Numbered from the stretch's first letter, positions 40,010-51,128 are shown. The stretch is 64,000 nucleotides of DNA from Histomonas meleagridis (GCA_020186115.1 WSYJ01000064.1:1-64000), one strand, 5' to 3'. The notes: generated by a model not told the origin, from the sequence alone. Translations and numbers: made by a program.

Positions 40010-40600
40010 GTGTATGAGAATTAAAATGATTTTAGATGAAAAAAAATCCACTTTTTAAAAATTTTTTCCAAAACACCAAAGTTTTATTCATTTATATTTT
40101 CATATGTAGATTATATTTTTAAATAAAACCAAGACAAATCAAATCAGAATTTCCTATATAATAATTTTTAATTTAGCGCGAAAATTTGTGCACCAAGCTA
40201 TTACATATTTGTTGATTTACAAATTTTTGATGAAAAGTGCAAATTTCTCTGCCATTTCTTAGTATTATAATAATTAATTAACTTTTTTATGAATAGCCAT
40301 ATAGTGCGCATGATAGTTTTATATAATGGATATGTTTAACTTAACTTTTCTTTAAAATTTAATTTTTGCAAATTATTATCAAATTTTATATGTATGAAAT
40401 TTTTTTCCAATCAAGCACAGCCATTTAATAGATTACCAAAAAAGAAACTTATGTATATCAAAAAATTAATCAAAACAACTCAGATATCAAGTTCTTGTTG
40501 ATTTTATTAAGATTTACCATTTATCATTGGTCACATTTCGATAAAGTATACAATTCAACTGCTTCAGTTTTAGGGATTTCTGTTCATATTTAGCCAGGTA
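38330..40600. other. intergenic with a strong hairpin, no convincing gene
   Basis: AT-rich spacer of 2.2 kb. It includes the hairpin at 38953-38981 (listed separately), several short frames (for example minus 39144-38881 with LCLERLAKAFQHFGRAGRET, and plus 39626-39859 with CGIRDMMKLKASPEIVNRIV) that have protein-like patches but no recognised family, and a (TA)n run at about 39966-40006. These may be fragments of decayed genes. Confidence 0.4.
38953..38981. other. perfect 10-bp hairpin with GC-rich stem
   Basis: CCTTCCAGCA at 38953-38962 is followed after 9 bases by its complement TGCTGGAAGG at 38972-38981. A second, overlapping pair, GGCCAAA / TTTGGCC, spans 38964-38989. The GC content is well above that of the surroundings. 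It could be a transcript terminus, a structured RNA element, or the fold-back part of a relic. Nothing decides among these. Confidence 0.5.
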
Positions 40601-40619
40601 CGATAAAGCTACATGAATC

Positions 40620-43220
40620 ATGTTCTTCAAATTGACATCAGTTGTATGTTCCGAAGATCAAGTACGTGATGTCATGGGTGATTTTCAAACTAAAGTCGAT
40701 CAATGGCATAGAAGTACGTCAATTTCATTTCGAGGAGAAAAATTCAAGAAAAATATTGACCAAACCAAATTGACCAAGAAGAAATGCCTCCACCAGATTC
40801 AGAACAATCCACGCCAATTATAACACTTAATAATTCATTTACCTCCAATACAAAAAATAAAGAATATGAAGATTTTGGTCCAACAATTCCACTCACACTT
40901 GTTGCCAGTCGTCCAATTCGATGTAGTGAACTAAAATCGCGGAAAATAGAACCAAAAATAGTAACAGGTAAGCAACAAACTGAACTCACCAAATTTATTG
41001 AATTAGAGAAATGGGTAAACGAGCCATCAAGAGACATGTCTATTGAAATGCAAAGAAGACATATTGAAGAACAAAATGCATTTATCAGATCAAACTTACG
41101 ACGTCGAATCTAGCCCGTAAGCCAGGTTACCCAAAAAGTCTTTCCAATGCCAAATTTGAACGGCAAACCAAAACCACAAAATACACCAATCACCTTATTT
41201 TACAGTAACCAACAATGCGCTCAAGGTCAATGGTCTATAATTTGGAACATTGAAAAATACCAAAATATTCCTTTAATACTTGATCGCAATGAGAAATATA
41301 TTGTACTTTCCGATAAATTAGATTCTGGTGAAAGAAAGAAAAGATCACTTCGGCAATGGGATAAACTGGAAATCCTTCCTCCAAACGATAATTATTATCT
41401 TCAACTTACTACAAAAAACAGAAGGAAAAAATGTTGATATTCAACATTCGAATACAGCACTCTCTTTAGCACTCATTCAGCCTACTGTTGAAGATTTTGA
41501 GAACTTTCATCGGCCTAAATTCCTTCGTCCTTCAGCTTTACAAAGTCGATTAAATCAAGAATTCAAATTAGTCGGAATTGTCGATACTCAACCACATGAT
41601 GATGAACACCTGATGTCTCCATATCTTAAAGAGCTTGATGACCTCAGTGCTCGTAATGGAATTGTATATGTTGTTGAACATACTGTTGAAGTTCCACCTT
41701 TAATGATGAATGTTGGGATGTCATCACTCTTGATTACTTACTGGCATAAAGAAAACCCAAATGATACTCCACCAAATTATGATAAAACGATGAAGATTCT
41801 TGAACCTGATGATAAGTCACCTTTTACTGCTCAAATACCAAACAACAAGTGTACTAGCCATAACAAACTTGCTTTATCTTGTACCAGTTTTTCGTCATGT
41901 GCTTCATGATCAAAATGACTTTTTGCTTATGAACAAGTTTATCGGAGGAGAACTCGGAGGTCTAAGACAGGCCAAAGTGCACCAACGTATAAAGAACGTA
42001 TAGCATCAACAAACAAAGATCTTCGAAAATTATACTTCCTGAATTGCAAGATATGCTTCTGCAATTTAATGTTCCATTATCCAAAATCAAAACTTTGGCA
42101 CGATGGCCGCAAGTTCAACTCTTGAAAAAGTTAACTACACATTCGAAAGATCTCTCTGATGAATCATCTAAACACAATGTCCTTGTAGATCGCTATGCTC
42201 GAGGCCCACGTAATGTATATCAAGCCTCCCTCGACAAATACAAGGCTCAATACCAATCTACGTTTGATTCCAATTTAATATATATATATATCATCTGATG
42301 AGAACGAAAGTGAAGCAGATTCAGGTAACGACGCGTTATTGGATGAGCTTGGCCTTGAAGTTGTCCATAATGATTTAGATTTGGATAATCTCGAAGACGA
42401 TGGAACCGAAAAACAAGACAAAGCATTTAATGTCAGCATGAATGACCCCCCTCAACTTCGTCCATATAGTATTTACACGTATCCGAGTTATATCGATTGG
42501 GATTCATTAGGATTCGAAAATGTCCCACGTCGAACGATTGCGAAGATAATTAATGTCTCGTTCACAGAGAATGGCCTCGAGCTAAACATTAATTGGGAAC
42601 GACGCCGCGAAAAGATCGAAGAATTAAAGCGCAAGAAGTCGAATGTTTATCCCGCTGAATCACCATTAGACTTTCGCGAAGATGTGTATAAGAAGGGGAA
42701 TAAAAACCTTCAAAAGATCAAGAAGTGGAAATTAAGCACAAAACAAATTTGTGCTCGTACAAAGAGTTTGACAATTATTTCACTGAAGATTTATTGGTAC
42801 AATAGCCAATATAGTTTTGCATTTTCTCCTAAGATTAAATCACAAATAAATCGAGCGGAGGAACGATTCCATGAATTCGAAAGACAAATCAGCAAAAGAT
42901 CAAAGTTATGCTAACGATGAACAAGATGATGACGAATATCATAACAGAAAAGCGAAACTCGATAAAAACATACGAAAGAAAAAGGATCAAATCCAATCGA
43001 AAAGTTTAACCATTACTGAAGTAAGTATTTGAACCTGTTTAATAAGTTTAACCATCTGAAGAAGTATAAAGAAATAGAACAGAAAACAAAAGACGCAAAG
43101 TATAAAAAAGCAGAGGACTTCTGGAGATATATTAAGGCGCTGAAGCCTTTGACGAACGAAGAATTTGCTGCAGCAGAAAATATGATAAAAATATTGTGCG
43201 GCATAAGGAAAGGTTTATGA
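40620..43220 (+). pseudogene. TAF1-like TFIID subunit pseudogene
   Basis: A train of plus-strand segments in at least five successive frames spells one degraded protein. The recognisable core is the DUF3591 region of TAF1: IQPTVEDFENFHRPKFLRPS, LDDLSARNGIVYVVEHTVE, VPPLMMNVGMSSLLITYWHK (41460-41750), then FRHVLHDQNDFLLMNKFIG, WPQVQLLKKLTTHSKDLSDE, VDRYARGPRNVYQASLDKY (42180-42240). Acidic and Lys-rich tails follow (to about 43220). In TFIID, TAF1 is the scaffold contacting TBP and TAF7. A stop at 41111, shifts near 41430, 41880 and 42010-42050, and further shifts up to 43020 show this copy is dead. A functional copy presumably exists elsewhere. Confidence 0.65.
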
Positions 43221-43688
43221 AGCTGGAAAAAAGAATTCCAAACGATTAAATAAAGTGAATATGTTTGATTAGTAAATTATGTTGTTTAATATTTGTTTTT
43301 TCGGATGGATTCAGTGATATAATTTGTTAAACAATTGTGAATTCGATTATACAAATGGATAAATGACCTTAAAATCGAAGGGTAAAAGTGATAGTGATGA
43401 TACTTTGCAATATAAATTTACATCTTCAAATTATTGAAAGTATGACCTAATTCCTTACACTGGAAGAATTTTTTGGGTTTACTGTTATAAAGCAATTTTA
43501 ACAAAGTTCCAAGCAATCCACAAAATAGCCAATATAATGATGAAATTTTCATCAAACTTTTTTTATGAATATCTAAAAACAGTTCATAAAATTTATATCA
43601 ACATATTCGATATAATGCCGAGTAATTGGGACTTAACACATCCATTCGACAATGATTTATGAACACAGTTTATATAAAGACGGTTTAT

Positions 43689-44237
43689 TTAATGAGTTGC
43701 AACTTCAAATACTGCTCTGATTCCTGTTAATTTATGGTAAGCAGCACCAAATGAACTAAGACGATCTTCGACACGTGTCTTATCATGTGCATCAAGTGTA
43801 ACATATGTTGTAAGTTTTCCATCAAGACCATAGTGAGTGCGTTTAGCAACAATTGCTGTTGGATAGACAACATCATCAAGAAGTCCTTCATGAACTGCAC
43901 GAAGTGTTCTTCCAGCATTACGGATGGCCTTATAACGGCGACCTGGCTGTGGTGTCTTTGGAAATGCACGACGCTTAGCTACAATAACAACTTGAGAATT
44001 TCCAAGTTTCTTTTCAAGTTCTGGGACAAGAGCTCCTTGAATCTGATGATAAGCTGAAATTTGTTTGTATGGTACTTCGACAATAACAACATTGATGCCA
44101 TTTGTAGAAACTTCCTTAGCACCAGTGATCTTGAGGAGGTTCATTACCTTTTCATTGGCAGCACCTTTGATTTCGTTAAATGCAGTGTCAACTTGTTTTT
44201 CAAGAGCTGTAAGCTCGCCTTTTTTGGCTATGCTCAT
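43689..44237 (-). CDS. RPS7: ribosomal protein eS7 (small subunit, 182 aa)
   Basis: A close match along its length to eukaryotic eS7: GINVVIVEVPYKQISAYHQI, LEKKLGNSQVVIVAKRRAFP, RTLRAVHEGLLDDVVYPTAI (the most conserved block), KLTTYVTLDAHDKTRVEDRL and YHKLTGIRAVFEV at the end. It belongs to the body of the 40S subunit and is needed for 18S rRNA maturation. I place the start at the ATG at 44237 (MSIAKKGELTALEKQ), which gives the usual length; an in-frame ATG at 44258 would add seven residues. Codon use is less AT-biased than in the neighbours, as expected for a highly expressed gene. It lies convergent with the TAF1 pseudogene. Confidence 0.93.
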   Translation of the reverse strand: MSIAKKGELTALEKQVDTAFNEIKGAANEKVMNLLKITGAKEVSTNGINVVIVEVPYKQISAYHQIQGALVPELEKKLGNSQVVIVAKRRAFPKTPQPGRRYKAIRNAGRTLRAVHEGLLDDVVYPTAIVAKRTHYGLDGKLTTYVTLDAHDKTRVEDRLSSFGAAYHKLTGIRAVFEVATH

Positions 44238-44439
44238 AACAGACGAAAGGCCATACATAACCGCCACATTTTAGCCTTTTTTACCCTTGTCAAGATTAAT
44301 TAAGCTAAAAATTGTCCACTTTTTAACGCAAAATCTGATCGTCTTTTAGGCATGAAAACTGTCCATTTTCCACATGAGACAGAAGGAAAATTGCGACTGG
44401 GAAACACTTCTATCAATAAATCAAGCAATTTTTAGTTTG

Positions 44440-45140
44440 AACGAATAAAATTTATCTAGATCTTTTGGTTTAATAGTCAATAAATTTGATGAAAATCATC
44501 CTTTATCTTATGATTTATTTATTATTCAAATGATAATATATTATTCCTTTGTGATTAAAAATAATGTAGATTTATTTTTGGATATTATAAAAGAAATAAG
44601 ACCGTTTGAAGAGTGTAATAAAATCAAATCTAATATATTTGATATATTTGGACAATTTCTTAATAATAATACAGATGAATCATCTTATCTTCTTGAAGCT
44701 ATGATTGAACATAATTTTCTTGAATCAAACATTGTAAAAAACAACCAGAGTGCTTATTTTGTACATTATATGTCTAAAGAAGAATTAGCAATCCATTTAA
44801 GGGAACAATCATTTTTATATACCTTACCAAATTATGAAGAATTTTCAAAGAATGATTGGGAACTTCATAAGCAATATGTTAGAGTAGGACATAATCCAAA
44901 TGAAATTGCAAAAATAATTCGAAATGATGAAATAGAAAAACTTCAAGAAATATCATCACAAAATAATTTTGATTTTGATCAAATAATTCCATAATCACTT
45001 TATGAAAGTTGTTCATTCATTAATAAAGATAATATTTCATTAATTGATTATGCAGCATTTTTTTCTTCAATTAAATGTTTTAAATATTTACTTATGAAGG
45101 ATTCTATTCCATTAGACCTTATCTGGATAATTCTTAGATA
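44440..45140 (+). pseudogene. DUF3447 ankyrin protein, 5'-truncated and broken
   Basis: A frame running from about 44470 (NKFDENHPLSYDLFIIQ) to a stop at 44992 matches the DUF3447 N-terminal helical domain of the 24.5 kb gene, including KNDWELHKQYVRVGHNPNEI and EIEKLQEISSQ. After the stop, the same frame continues SLYESCSFINKDNISLIDYA and KCFKYLLMKDS and then decays. It has no ATG at the proper start; the internal ATG at 44530 would skip the first helix. A truncated relative of 24546-25850, with near-identical DNA over the GHNPNEIAKIIRNDEIEKLQ block. Confidence 0.8.
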
Positions 45141-45620
45141 AAATTTAAAATTGAATTATGATGATAAATTTATGCAACCAATTTGAATAAAAAATCGATT
45201 CAGCAACAATAAAAATATCTGATTTATAATTTTCTTATTAGGGTGGTGCAATTGATGATTCTCATTATGTAAAATGGAAATAAATTTCAATTGGATTTAA
45301 ATCAAAAATAATCGTTCGGAAGAAGACCAAATGAGAAACAAATAAAATGGAAATATTTTGATTTTGTGCGTATAAAATAAAATAGAGTATAAATCACGAA
45401 ATAAGTTTAACAAAATATGTTTATAATAAATATAAAATATAAATGAAATCTATCGAAAAATTTTTCAATACACTAACATCAAATATTTATAAAAATTAAA
45501 ATACAGTCCCGGACAAGTAAAAATCACACTGGCCGACTAAAAATACCCATAGAACTAAAAAAAAATTAATATTGGTTTATATAATTTCTTTTTTATTTCC
45601 ATTCTGTTTTTGAGTTATAC

Positions 45621-45852
45621 AGCATTTTCAATATCTATAGACCAGAGCAAAAATTCAAAAATCTGTCTTTGCAATATCTTGCCAAAAAAATAGTTTTCGA
45701 AATTTTTGCTTTTAATATAAAAAAATTTCTATACGGTAGAGATAATAAATTTAAATTATCAAAGGAATTTATTTTCAAAAAAATAAAATTTAAATCTATA
45801 AAAAAATCATGGTTTCATGCAATTTTAGCATAAAAATCATGCAATTTGCCAG
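45621..45852. mobile_element. 232-bp insertion in repeat R copy 1
   Basis: Flanked by TATAC at 45616-45620 and 45853-45857. The inverted copy at 57258-58295 has a single TATAC at the same place (an empty site). Contents AT-rich, no gene, no clear terminal inverted repeats. Confidence 0.7.
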
Positions 45853-46363
45853 TATACACACAAAGGAAAAAACGGTTTATTTACCATTTTTACCCATAAT
45901 TTTCAATACATTATAATCGTCACCAATAGTCGCCTACTTTTTTTGATGTCATCTTCCCCTTCTTCTACTTTTAAAACACAGACCAGGCGAAAGATATTGG
46001 AAATGGCTAAAACATTAGAAAAAGAAAAGAAATCCAAAATGTATTTAAGAAAGTGTGTTTGAATTTTGGTATGAAACCAATAATTTTTTCATTCAATTTT
46101 TTGCATTTTTTTCTCACTTTTTTAAAAATCTTTGTAAAAAATTATATGAAGTGGCGGTGGGTTTTATTTCTTGCTATAATATTAACACACAATAAATATT
46201 AAATTATATATATATAATATAAAATTATATTAATTAAAAATGTTTATTTTTGCACAAATGTACTTCTTGAAGAAAATTAAACTTTAATTTTTCGAATCAA
46301 TAATTAAGAAATAATGAAAGAAGTAAATAAATCATGAATTTTCATTGTGTAAAATAATCTATG

Positions 46364-47078
46364 TACTGTACGGAAATTCTCAAAAATCATTCAATTTCGA
46401 TGTAAACTATTCAATCACATTCCAACCCACCCCTGCGGTTGTGATCGTATTTCACTGAAAAAGCCCGGCTTTTTCAGTGAAATACGATCACAACCGCTCG
46501 CGCCTTCGGCTCTTGCATGAAAAAATTTGTTGTATAGTTGTATACTCGTTTTGTCTCATATGAAACAAATGGATTAATGAACCCTTCAACTTTTTGTGTG
46601 TAAGATATTGTTGTATTCTATTTTACACCTTGTATAAAAGTTTCATGTGTATTCCGATTGTTAACGGTTTTGGGGTGGTCCACAAGAATCTCCAGTTCTT
46701 TTCACTAAATTTTCACATTTTTTGTATCACTGTATGCTTTTAACTTCTGCTAAAATATTTTGAAGAACACTTTTTCAAGGAATTCATAAATTATACTTTA
46801 TATTATTTATTTTGTTACAAACTCTCCAGAGAGAATTCTGATTTATTAAAAATTGTATTGTATTATATAAAATTATCATCTATAATAGATAAAAAATATT
46901 CTTCATTGTATTTATGAGATTCAGCGCTGAATTGCCAAATTAAATTTGATCTGCATTTGCTGCTTCAACAATGGTCTTCCTTCAGCCTCTAACGGTCGCT
47001 AGTACGATAGAGTAAAAATTTTAAATTGAATAGTTAACTCATAAATTGAATGATTTTTGAGAATTTCCGTACACAACA
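46364..47078. mobile_element. 715-bp insertion with inverted ends and a 17-bp target duplication
   Basis: Direct copies of GTGTAAAATAATCTATG lie at 46347-46363 and 47079-47095. The other R copy has this string once (complement, 57281-57297), so it is an empty site. The ends are imperfect inverted repeats with the shared core GTACGGAAATTCTCAAAAAT. The interior carries the 63-bp palindrome (46435-46497) and a short GC-richer segment, but no open frame of note, so it is a non-autonomous element of unknown class. Confidence 0.75.
46435..46497. repeat. 63-bp perfect palindrome (31-bp arms, 1-nt centre)
   Basis: GCGGTTGTGATCGTATTTCA opens the left arm, and the right arm is its exact reverse complement, ending ATCACAACCGC at 46497, with a single C in the middle. 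It is much richer in G+C than its surroundings and would form a very stable cruciform or RNA hairpin. Located about 70 bp inside the left end of the 715-bp insertion. Confidence 0.95.
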
Positions 47079-47349
47079 GTGTAAAATAATCTATGACCAA
47101 TTTGCTTTCTTTCCACATACATACTGTGGGTACAGGTGTGTTTTTTACAATACAAATTTCTACATATTTTTGTATAGTTTATAGATATGTGTCGGTATTA
47201 ACGGTCGACATTGTTACGCATTTTAACATAATATTATATGAATATTAATAATATCTATTGATGTGGAACTCTGATTTGAAACTTTTGCTCTAGATCCACA
47301 ATAAATCAATAGATATCTAATACAAGGATATACTCAAACTTACTATATT

Positions 47350-47650
47350 GATGGTGAACGATTTTAAATCCTAAATTTTAATTAATGAATAACTTCGAAG
47401 TTAGGAATAAAATCAGATGGAATTAAAATTAACGATGTAACATTACCACCATGGAGTAAAAATGCATGTGATTTATTTGAAATACATCATGCAACATTAG
47501 AAAGTGATTATGTAGATTTTAATTAATAGTAAATTTACCGAAATGGATCAATTGATGAGATATCGCTGAAATAGCTATTTTTCATCCTTATACATATCCA
47601 ACAGTTGAATATGATGAAACAAGTATTAGAAGATCAAAAAATAGCTCAAA
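47350..47650 (+). pseudogene. BEACH-domain fragment
   Basis: Plus-strand frames spell the first part of a BEACH domain: NFEV, then SDGIKINDVTLPPWSKNACD (with the diagnostic L-P-P-W), FEIHHATLESDYVDF (the A-L-E-S block), then, after stops, LPKWIN and AIFHPYTYPTVEYDE (the F-H-P-x-T-Y block). BEACH proteins act in vesicle traffic and membrane scaffolding. Only about 100 codons are recognisable, stops and shifts interrupt them, and the W-I-D-L-I-F-G-Y motif is destroyed. A relic with no N- or C-terminal context. Confidence 0.65.
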
Positions 47651-48020
47651 AAATTAGTTACGCCGATAATTATTTGTGGTAATTTTATAATTTAGCATAA
47701 ACTTTGTTTTGACAAAAATCACATGAGGTTTTAATCATGATAATTCATTCATGAAGAAATTCTTAAAAAAAAGATTCTTAGTTCAAAGGCACTTGGATAA
47801 TTTAGTTAATACAAGTTCCTTTATAATAAAATCTTCTTTTTCTAGTCCGGAACATATCATTTTGTTCAAAAGCATATAAACATGTCAAAAAGTATGTCAG
47901 AAACGAACAAAATCGATTTTCTAACGAATTTACAAATGTAAAGTATTCAATAGCATGTTAAGATTACACAAAAAATATTTTGTAAATTTATCAAAACGTA
48001 TTTTTTAAAAATTGATTGAA

Positions 48021-51000
48021 ATGATCCATGGAACTCGTTCTCCTTCGCCGCCACAAATAATACCACATGTAAGTGGCCTCTATACATCTTCATCCAAAGG
48101 TTCATTTCGGAAGTCTATGCCATTACGAACTAAATTAAATCCATTAAATCCTATTCAAGAAGTTCAAACTAAAAATAAGCATGAAATATTTAGTGAAATG
48201 CTTTCTTCTTTAAGGACAGATCCAATTCATGTAGCAATAGAGAATTCTTTTTCAAAATTACTTGATTCAAAAAAATGTATTTTATGGGTATGCAATCAAA
48301 AAGTAAACGCACTTGTATCTCCAACTTTAGGAAAATCGATTGGTATTAGTACAGGAATTGTTGGTGATACATTTCAATCTAAGAAAATTAAAAATATATC
48401 TAAGCCAATTGAACATCCACGTTATTGCAGAGCTATTGATCATGGGAAAACACCTTCAATGTATATTCCACTTTTAACTAAAAATGATAAAGTTTTTGGA
48501 GTTGTTCAAGTATCTCGTTCAACACCATTTACATTCAACAATGAAGAAGAAATCAAATTTTTATCTGAAGGTTTTATGCAACTTTCACATTTAATTTTAA
48601 AACATCATTCAATACCATTATTAACAAATATTAATGATGTTACTGAAACATATAATCAAGTTGAACAAAAGCTTAAGCATATGTTTAAATGTCGCTACAT
48701 TCAATTTTGGGTTCAAGATCTTACAACAAATGAAATAACTCAAATTACTAAAACAGGTCTAATCAAATCTGAATCAGACACATACATTGAACAACTAATT
48801 CGAACCCAAACCAGTAAAACATATTCTATTACTGACATTCGAAGTCTTCCAGGATGTACATCTGAAACATCAGAATCATTTTTAAGTTCTATGGTCATAT
48901 ATAATGAAACCAAACATTTTATATTTCTTTTTGGCAAACAAACACAACGTTCATTTAGTTATGTTGACTCAATTCGTCTTTCACATTTATCGCCGTTAAT
49001 TTTTTCAGCGTTAACGCAGTCAAAATCAAACAAAGATTCACAAAATTTTGCTCTTCGACTTAAAGCCTTATTAGAAGTTGCAGAAATCTTATCTGAAAAA
49101 TTAGATATTGATTCATTAATACCAACTATAATGGATCGAGCATGTTCATTAATGCATACTGAACGATGTTCATTATTTTTAGTTGATAATACAAAACAAT
49201 CACTTGTGACTAATTTTCATGGAGGATTAGATCATTCTATAACAATACCTATAAACATGGGTATAGCAGGTGTCACAGCTACTACTGGATCGGTAATTAA
49301 CATTAATGATGCATATTCAGATCCAAGATTTAGTAACAAAGTTGACTTAGAAACTGGCTTCAAGACCAAGACAATCTTGTCAGTACCGATATTTAATAAT
49401 CGAGGTGATATTACAGGAGTTACTGAAATGATCAATCGAATTGATGGTTCAGCATTTGATGAAGAAGACATCAAAGTAATGATGGCCTTCAATGTCTTTT
49501 GTGGTATTTCCTTAGACAATGCCAAACTATACACTACCTCCTTAAATCTCACACGACAATTACGAATCTTTGCACAAATGGGCAGCGCCATTACCAACTC
49601 CAAAACGATCCAAAACATGTTAAAAGAAGTTCTAACCAACACTATGAATGTTATTCAAGCGATCCGAGCCACGATATATTCTCGAGATTTAGACACGGAC
49701 ACCATCACAATCCTCTTAAACATTGGCGAAGATGTCAGTGGTACCAACTATGAATATGCCGAAGAAGTCATTAAGTTACAAAAGCCCAAAATTTTTATTG
49801 AGAATCAAGACAAACATAAACTCGAAGAAAGTAATAGTAATAATCGGTCCAAGTTATCACGAGTTTCAAGTGTATTATCCATTGATTCGAACAATGATAT
49901 CACTAATATTGTTAATAACAATGATCCGAGTGTTTGTTGTTTTCCATTATTAACTAATGATCAAAAGATCATTGGTGTTATGGAGTTAAAATGTAATTAC
50001 ATCTTTCTGAATGAAGACTTAAAGTTACTCGAATGCTTTTCGATATTTGCTGCGATACTATTAGAAAAGAATCAACTTGAAGACATAGCGAAGTATGGAC
50101 AAATCGAAGCGACAATGAAGAAATGGATCTCTAAAGAAGAACGTCGACATTATGACATCCCACAGAAGTTACAAATATCGAAAGAACGATTACCGATTAT
50201 CTTTACCATTAACTTCGATGCACCTCAATGGGATGGCATTGGCTTGTTCAAAGTGTTATGGGCGATTATGGATCATTTCAACTTATTTAAGGAGTTCGAA
50301 ATTAGCAACGAAACGTTTTATCATTTCATATATGAAATTTCTAACACTTATAACAAAGTGCCATATCATAATTGGCGTCATGCTGTTGATGTTACACAAT
50401 TTGTTACATATCAAATTAAGATAACTGGAATCGATAAGTTATTAACGAAGTTTGACTTGTTGGGACTAATAATAGCTGCGATATGTCACGACGCTAATCA
50501 CGAAGGATTCACAAATGTGTTCAACGAGAAGGCAGAAACGCCATTGGGCATCTTGTTCAAGAACCAAAGTGTTATGGAGACACATCATTGCACTGTATCG
50601 ATCCGAATTATATCGAAAGAAGAATGTAATGTATTCCATAAGTTGAATCCGGAAGAATATAAACGAATTTGGACATTGATAATACAATTGATATTGTACA
50701 CGGATATGTCGAAACACTTTAACTTGTTGAAATTAGCAAACGCTGAACTCGATAAAGGGAAATTGGACATTTCGGGAAATGAAGAACATAAATTGATGAT
50801 AATGAAAATCATTTTGAAATGCGGTGATATATCAAACGTTTCAAGGCCTTTCGAGCTGGCAGACAAATGGTGCGACGTGTTGTGCGAAGAGTTCTTTCGC
50901 CAAGGAGACTTGGAGCTGGAGAACGGTATGGAGCTAACTTCGCCACTGAACGATAGGGAGCACAACGATAAGCCAAAGAGCCAAATCAGTTTCTATAACT

Positions 51001-51128
51001 TCGTTTGCTTGCCACTCTATCGAACAGCAGCAAGGGCACTGCCCCAATTGGAGGTGAACGTTAAGCAGATTGAATCCAATTTGGAAATTTGGCAGGAGGA
51101 ATTCGAAAGCGAACAAAAAGAGAAATAA
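48021..51128 (+). CDS. multi-GAF cyclic-nucleotide phosphodiesterase (1035 aa)
   Basis: Intact gene from ATG 48021 (MIHGTRSPSPPQ). The C-terminal 350 residues are a class I PDEase: HNWRH (first metal motif, His783), CHDANHEG (His823-Asp824), METHHCTVSIRII, LYTDMSKHFNLL, CGDISNVSRP (Asp936), and ISFYNFVCLPLY with the preceding invariant Gln. The metal ligands and glutamine are all present, so it should hydrolyse cAMP and/or cGMP. The N-terminal 670 residues contain two clear GAF domains (about 45-195 and about 345-505) and two weaker GAF-like ones (about 210-335 and 510-665). The third keeps INRIDGSAFDEED, a version of the N-K-x-D-F-x-D-E cyclic-nucleotide-binding signature. No membrane segment. 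Likely a cytosolic, allosterically regulated enzyme. Confidence 0.92.
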   Translation: MIHGTRSPSPPQIIPHVSGLYTSSSKGSFRKSMPLRTKLNPLNPIQEVQTKNKHEIFSEMLSSLRTDPIHVAIENSFSKLLDSKKCILWVCNQKVNALVSPTLGKSIGISTGIVGDTFQSKKIKNISKPIEHPRYCRAIDHGKTPSMYIPLLTKNDKVFGVVQVSRSTPFTFNNEEEIKFLSEGFMQLSHLILKHHSIPLLTNINDVTETYNQVEQKLKHMFKCRYIQFWVQDLTTNEITQITKTGLIKSESDTYIEQLIRTQTSKTYSITDIRSLPGCTSETSESFLSSMVIYNETKHFIFLFGKQTQRSFSYVDSIRLSHLSPLIFSALTQSKSNKDSQNFALRLKALLEVAEILSEKLDIDSLIPTIMDRACSLMHTERCSLFLVDNTKQSLVTNFHGGLDHSITIPINMGIAGVTATTGSVININDAYSDPRFSNKVDLETGFKTKTILSVPIFNNRGDITGVTEMINRIDGSAFDEEDIKVMMAFNVFCGISLDNAKLYTTSLNLTRQLRIFAQMGSAITNSKTIQNMLKEVLTNTMNVIQAIRATIYSRDLDTDTITILLNIGEDVSGTNYEYAEEVIKLQKPKIFIENQDKHKLEESNSNNRSKLSRVSSVLSIDSNNDITNIVNNNDPSVCCFPLLTNDQKIIGVMELKCNYIFLNEDLKLLECFSIFAAILLEKNQLEDIAKYGQIEATMKKWISKEERRHYDIPQKLQISKERLPIIFTINFDAPQWDGIGLFKVLWAIMDHFNLFKEFEISNETFYHFIYEISNTYNKVPYHNWRHAVDVTQFVTYQIKITGIDKLLTKFDLLGLIIAAICHDANHEGFTNVFNEKAETPLGILFKNQSVMETHHCTVSIRIISKEECNVFHKLNPEEYKRIWTLIIQLILYTDMSKHFNLLKLANAELDKGKLDISGNEEHKLMIMKIILKCGDISNVSRPFELADKWCDVLCEEFFRQGDLELENGMELTSPLNDREHNDKPKSQISFYNFVCLPLYRTAARALPQLEVNVKQIESNLEIWQEEFESEQKEK

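Larger units (their letters stand above)
45550..47119 (+). repeat. repeat family R, copy 1 (with two nested insertions)
   Basis: This segment is the reverse complement of 57258-58295, starting TAGAACTAAAAAAAAATT and ending at TTGCTTTCTTTCCACATA. Copy 1 carries two insertions absent from copy 2: 45621-45852 (232 bp, flanked by direct TATAC) and 46364-47078 (715 bp, flanked by a 17-bp direct repeat). Both copies include CGGTGGGTTTTATTTC and the AAGAAGTACATTTGTGC patch (one strand or the other). A short shared frame (about 72 codons in copy 2) is not recognisable. Probably a MITE-like or solo-terminal repeat. The pair might also be the ends of a single 12.7 kb element, but cellular genes between them argue against that. 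Confidence 0.75.
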
